Origin: Neocallimastix lanati (nom. inval.)
Lineage: Eukaryota > Neocallimastigomycota > Neocallimastigomycetes > Neocallimastigales > Neocallimastigaceae
Length of the DNA: 64,000 nucleotides
Reading direction: 5' to 3'
NCBI GenBank assembly: GCA_016946835.1
Contig: JACVTC010000134.1
Span: forward strand, 437,501 to 501,500
Shown: piece after piece, positions 55,879-64,000 of the stretch
Position numbering within the stretch: position 1 is the stretch's first letter
Layout: the number at the start of each line of letters is the position of its first letter
Made by a program: the position numbers and the translations under genes
The notes under the pieces: model-generated
Seen by the model: the letters and a program-made list of their open reading frames with translations, nothing else
The model's database searches: none
What the model was told of the DNA's origin: nothing

Positions 55879-56886
55879 CTAAAATCATTTATTTTATTAA
55901 TTATTAATATAACTTCTTTCTTTATAAAATTAAAGATTTTTTCAAGTTATAATTTAATCGAAATGAATTTAGAAATTCGCATTTTAGAAAATATTTTATT
56001 ATTTTTCTTTAAGATTCATTTTCATCAATTTAAATTTATTTCCAGAAACATTACTAATTATTACTAATATCTTCAAAATATTTCTTTTATATTATTAATA
56101 TATTTTTTAAAATTGCTTTTCTCATAGAAATATAAAATAGTACGAACGTAAAGTATGAAAATATTTTTCTTCGTGTTATTATTAATTAATTTTTAAGCAA
56201 TTCGAAATACTACATCTATTGATAAATATTAATCTTTATCTTAAATTTTTACATATTAATAAAAACTTGTTTTAATAAAATATATTTTATTTTCTTTCTT
56301 TTGTGTACCATCTGTGTATCAATCTATCGTGTAACCCATTCCTTTTCATTAAAAGCACCAAAGTAATAATATAAAATATTTATAGGTGCAAACTACTCCA
56401 ATACCCACTAAACTTAAAATAGTATTATCTCTTTTAGGCTATTATCTTAATTAGTCAAGCCACTCCTTTAGGAATAATTTTTTTCAATCCACTCCATTGG
56501 ATACTATTAAATCACACACATGCCACTCTATATATATTCTCTATCTATTTATTTATTCATAAAGACAAGCCACTCCTTTAAGGAATTATTTTCAACTCTT
56601 ATATATTACATACCTCGAATTTGATATCTTATTATTCTAACCTATTATTTGTTTCATTACTTGAACTAAATAAGCCTCTTTTAATTAACAATCTCCTTCA
56701 GTATTCTTTACCCTATTATATATTAATTATTAGAATTATCCTTATTTTATTAAGCCATTATAAGCTACAACTTTTAAATATGATTTTTACAATTTAAATT
56801 TTTAATATAATTAAAAAAAAAATTTCATTATCACAAGATAGATTTAAATAAATAAAAGGAATGAAAAATAGTTATAAAAAGGGTGA
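55879..56886. other. Intergenic region with degenerate repeats
   Basis: The first half is AT-rich. Between 56290 and 56600 the base composition rises and the word AAGCCACTCCTTTA recurs, with CCACTCCATTGG nearby. This suggests an old transposon or LTR that I cannot identify. No open frame of interest is present. Confidence 0.45.
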
Positions 56887-57159
56887 TTAGTTTTAATACG
56901 ATATCTCAACTTTCGTAAACTGGATCCGCATTTCTTAGGGCCTTTGAAAGTGGTAAAATTAGAGTTTAACATGATTACTCTAGTTGACCCATTAACAGGT
57001 GAAATGACGGATAGGAGTGTTCAAAAAAAAAAAAAAACTGCAATTCCTATTATACTATCCCAACTTCAAGGGACAAAGATGATTCTTAGTGACAGAGATC
57101 TTTTTACAAAGCAAGATTTTATATTAAAAAGTATTATTTATATTATTTTTAAAATTTAA
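56887..57159 (+). pseudogene. Retrotransposon integrase C-terminal fragment
   Basis: An open frame without its own start contains KLDPHFLGPLKVVK followed by LVDPLTGEMTDRSVQ. This resembles the SH3-like GPF(K/R)V region at the C-terminus of Ty3/gypsy integrases. An A-run at 57025-57038 and the loss of everything upstream indicate a relic. It lies on the strand opposite to the gypsy element that follows, so it belongs to a different insertion. Confidence 0.55.
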
Positions 57160-57239
57160 TTGCCTTTTTTTTTTTTTTTTTATTTTTTTATTTATTTTTG
57201 TTTATAAAATATTTTATTGATTAAAGTTTATTTATTTTA

Positions 57240-57466
57240 ATATGAGTAATTACTTGATTTTTAAAATTTATGAGATTACATTTGTATTTATACTATTTGT
57301 GGCTAAATAAAAATATAACGAGAAATTATTACATAATATATTTCATTGTATTAGCTTAACAACGAGTTCGTTGTATTATAAAAATATCTTTTAATTTATT
57401 TAATACACATAAATTATTTTAATATAAATTTAATATATTTTTCTTTGTATTCTAACATTCCCCCTC
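57240..57466 (-). mobile_element. Copia-like LTR end and polypurine tract relic
   Basis: On the minus strand, GAGGGGGAA (57466-57458) runs straight into TGTTAGAATACAAAG (from 57457). This is the typical join of polypurine tract and 3' LTR in Ty1/copia elements. The minus-strand sequence before it would be the element's 3' internal end. The outer LTR limit is uncertain; I set the left limit by estimate. Confidence 0.5.
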
Positions 57467-57525
57467 AGACCAGAATGTTTGCTTGTCAAAGATTTGGTTT
57501 GTAAACTTAGTCATTTTTGGTCCAT

Positions 57526-58133
57526 TGTAACGAATATTGGAATATCCGTGTTTTAAAGAGTGTAACACAATAGGTAAGCACTTTTTGATTAATAAGTAAT
57601 TTGGTTTTTTAAAATATAGTTTTATTAATTAAGAAATAAATATTAATTATAAAGTTTAATTATTGTAATATTTCGAATTACTTATTAATTAATTCAATAA
57701 TTAATAAAAACACAATTTTTAGAATATTTTTTTTTTTTTTTTGGCTGCGAAATTCACTCCTATTTATAGTTTTTCAAAATTTAAATCCATAAAAATTTAA
57801 AACCATAAAATCATTAAAAAGTTTCATAAAAATTGATTATTTTCGGTTAAAAAGAATCTAAAGGAAATAATGATAAAAGATAAATTAAAATAGAATTTCT
57901 ATCTGATTTGTTTCTATTAATTTCTAAGAATTTCTTTTGTTAATTTTTACAGAAATTTATACAGAAACAAATACAGAAACAAATACAGAAATGAAGTATA
58001 AAAATTCTTTAAAATTTAAATGATATAAAATTTTAGTAAATGTGTGAGTCGAACCCTAGTGGTTCAGGCTGAGGTCATAGTGACTAACCACTATGCCAGC
58101 ATTCTAATTTCTAATTTTTTAAGATTCGTTACA
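57526..58133 (-). repeat. 3' LTR of the Ty3/gypsy element
   Basis: The LTR begins TGTAACGAATATTGG and ends GATTCGTTACA, with TGTAAC/GTTACA inverted tips. The first 354 bases recur at 63647-64000 with only a few differences: TTGG versus TCGG near 57602, a short change after AAGAAAT, and T-run length. It contains a T-run at 57726-57742 and a tRNA-like segment near its outer end in element orientation. Confidence 0.92.
58036..58106 (-). ncRNA. tRNA-like segment inside the LTR
   Basis: On the minus strand a perfect A-box TGGCATAGTGG (58098-58088) and B-box GGTTCGACTC (58055-58046) are spaced 43 bases. Stems are poor for a real tRNA. It lies about 35 bases inside the U3 end of the LTR. Whether the other LTR carries it cannot be seen, because that part is beyond the window. 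Confidence 0.5.
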
Positions 58134-58150
58134 TGGTCCTCCTCTAGGAT
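58134..58150 (-). other. Polypurine tract of the Ty3/gypsy element
   Basis: AGAGGAGGACCA on the minus strand directly precedes the 3' LTR start TGTAACG. Such tracts prime plus-strand DNA synthesis. Confidence 0.75.
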
Positions 58151-58354
58151 TCGGATGCCAGACGAATCTTTTGCTTTAAATCTAAACTATTTCTAATTCT
58201 AACTTTTATAATAACAAACTATAACTAAAATACTTATAGGAGTGATAATTTAATTAATACATTGGATAATAAAAATTACATGAATTTTAAGTTTTAAAAA
58301 TAAAGTATAAAAATAAAACTATCTAGAATAAATGTTTTTGAATAATATAAAATA

Positions 58355-58387
<33 letters not shown>

Positions 58388-58455
58388 ATCATAAGTTAGA
58401 ATGATTAATAGTACTTTGATGAAATAAAATTTATTTTTGATTAAATGATTTATAT

Positions 58456-63128
<4,673 letters not shown>

Positions 63129-63130
<2 letters not shown>

Positions 63131-63369
63131 TATAATCATTAATTTTGTTTGAATAATAAATATACAATATAATTAATTATTAGAAGAAGTAAATATTTAA
63201 TTTCAATATAAATAATTTTAATTTCAAGGATGGCTATATGGATTATTGAAAATATTAATAATTTTAATATATAGTAAAATTCAAGGGTTCCGATTGAATT
63301 TATAAATTCATGCATGAATTTTGGTAGAAAAATTTATAGTCTTGGTAAGTGGTTTCAAAAATAGTAGAA
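63129..63369. other. Ty3/gypsy leader, unique part
   Basis: Between the T-run and the 40-base repeats is non-coding leader sequence of the retrotransposon. No open frame or known motif is seen. Confidence 0.7.
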
Positions 63370-63604
63370 AATGGGATTCCTTAACGGGGTTCCAAAAAGA
63401 GTAATAGAGAATGGGATTACTTAACGGGGTTCCAAAAAGAGTAGTAGAGAATGGGATTCCTTAACGGGGTTCCAAAAAAGAGTAGTAGAGAATGGGATTC
63501 CTTAACGGGGTTCCAAAAAAGAATAGTAGTAAATGGGATTCCTTAACGGGGTTCCAAAAATAGTAGTAGAAAATGGGATTCCTTAACGGGGTTCCAAAAA
63601 GAGT
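63370..63604. repeat. Six-copy 40-bp tandem repeat in the retrotransposon leader
   Basis: The unit contains AATGGGATTCCTTAACGGGG and TTCCAAAAAGAGTAGTAGAG. Six copies show one- or two-base changes and A-run length differences. The repeat is rich in G and C for this genome. Confidence 0.95.
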
Positions 63605-63636
63605 AAAAGTGCAAAGGTATTGTGCTTAGTTTAGTG

Positions 63637-63646
63637 GTGTTTTTAT
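63637..63646 (-). promoter_or_regulatory. Putative self-primed primer-binding site
   Basis: Directly inside the 5' LTR the minus strand reads ATAAAAACAC. It is complementary to GTGTTTTTAT within the LTR itself on the same strand (57713-57704 and 63838-63829). No tRNA 3' end with TGG is visible at this place. This is the arrangement of Tf1/sushi elements, in which the 5' end of the RNA folds back to prime reverse transcription. Confidence 0.6.
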
Positions 63647-64000
63647 TGTAACGAATATTGGAATATCCGTGTTTTAAAGAGTGTAACACAATAGGTAAGC
63701 ACTTTTTGATTAATAAGTAATTCGGTTTTTTAAAATATAGTTTTATTAATTAAGAAATTTAAAAATATTAATTATAAAGTTTAATTATTGTAATATTTCG
63801 AATTACTTATTAATTAATTCAATAATTAATAAAAACACAATTTTTAGAATATTTTTTTTTTTTTTTGGCTGCGAAATTCACTCCTATTTATAGTTTTTCA
63901 AAATTTAAATCCATAAAAATTTAAAACCATAAAATCATTAAAAAGTTTCATAAAAATTGATTATTTTCGGTTAAAAAGAATCTAAAGGAAATAATGATAA
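63647..64000 (-). repeat. 5' LTR of the Ty3/gypsy element, partial
   Basis: 354 bases match the first 354 bases of the LTR at 57526. The window ends inside it. Confidence 0.93.

Noticed and set aside
58134-58155. TGGTCCTCCTCTAGGATTCGG after the left LTR as a tRNA primer-binding site of a plus-strand element
   Set aside because: Gag-Pol is on the minus strand. Read on that strand this is the purine-rich tract next to the 3' LTR, which fits better.

Overview
The window is nuclear DNA of an anaerobic gut fungus (Neocallimastigomycota). It is extremely AT-rich, with long homopolymer and triplet runs, and its genes are split by many short introns. Three genes support the placement. A secreted protein carries a fungal dockerin (CBM10-type) plus a CBM1, and that dockerin is diagnostic of these fungi. 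An MKS1 (B9-domain) gene fits a lineage with flagellated zoospores. Mdm34 is a fungal ERMES subunit. The genus cannot be read from the sequence.

Layout of host genes: the 3' part of MKS1 (1-2820, +); a ten-exon PX-PH-RhoGAP gene like Bem3 (3644-8989, -); a two-exon Asn-rich hypothetical gene (10749-11471, -); ribosomal protein uL5/RPL11 with a start-codon-only first exon (13959-14868, +); the dockerin/CBM1 protein (34144-35325, -); ubiquitin-eL40 (46763-47284, -); and Mdm34 (49011-51658, -). All splice junctions were worked out by hand, and the reading phases close exactly in every gene. The two ribosomal genes are visibly richer in G and C than the rest, as expected of highly expressed genes.

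Mobile DNA fills most of the remainder. At 15704-17476 lies a 5'-truncated LINE with one in-frame stop. From 18020 to 28432 two copies of one Mutator-like element (MULE A, decayed; MULE B, apparently intact with a perfect 9-bp target duplication) face each other as a roughly 10-kb inverted pair. A decayed MULE C (30194-32322), a MULE D with perfect 9-bp target duplications (36733-41002), a 194-bp MITE with perfect 9-bp duplications (28601-28794) and a 616-bp deletion derivative of the A/B family (41113-41728) complete a whole MULE community. Their transposases share an N-terminal FLYWCH-like zinc finger, and two families carry a large tandem array inside one end. Older LINE relics occupy 42990-45620.

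The right end (57526-64000) is a Ty3/gypsy chromovirus on the minus strand with an uninterrupted 1399-codon Gag-Pol, two near-identical LTRs (the right one cut by the window edge), a 40-bp tandem repeat in its leader and a primer-binding site suggesting Tf1/sushi-type self-priming. It sits inside or beside an older Copia-like relic. Degenerate tRNA-like segments with Pol III A and B boxes occur at about 40.05, 55.8 and 58.05 kb, the last inside the LTR.
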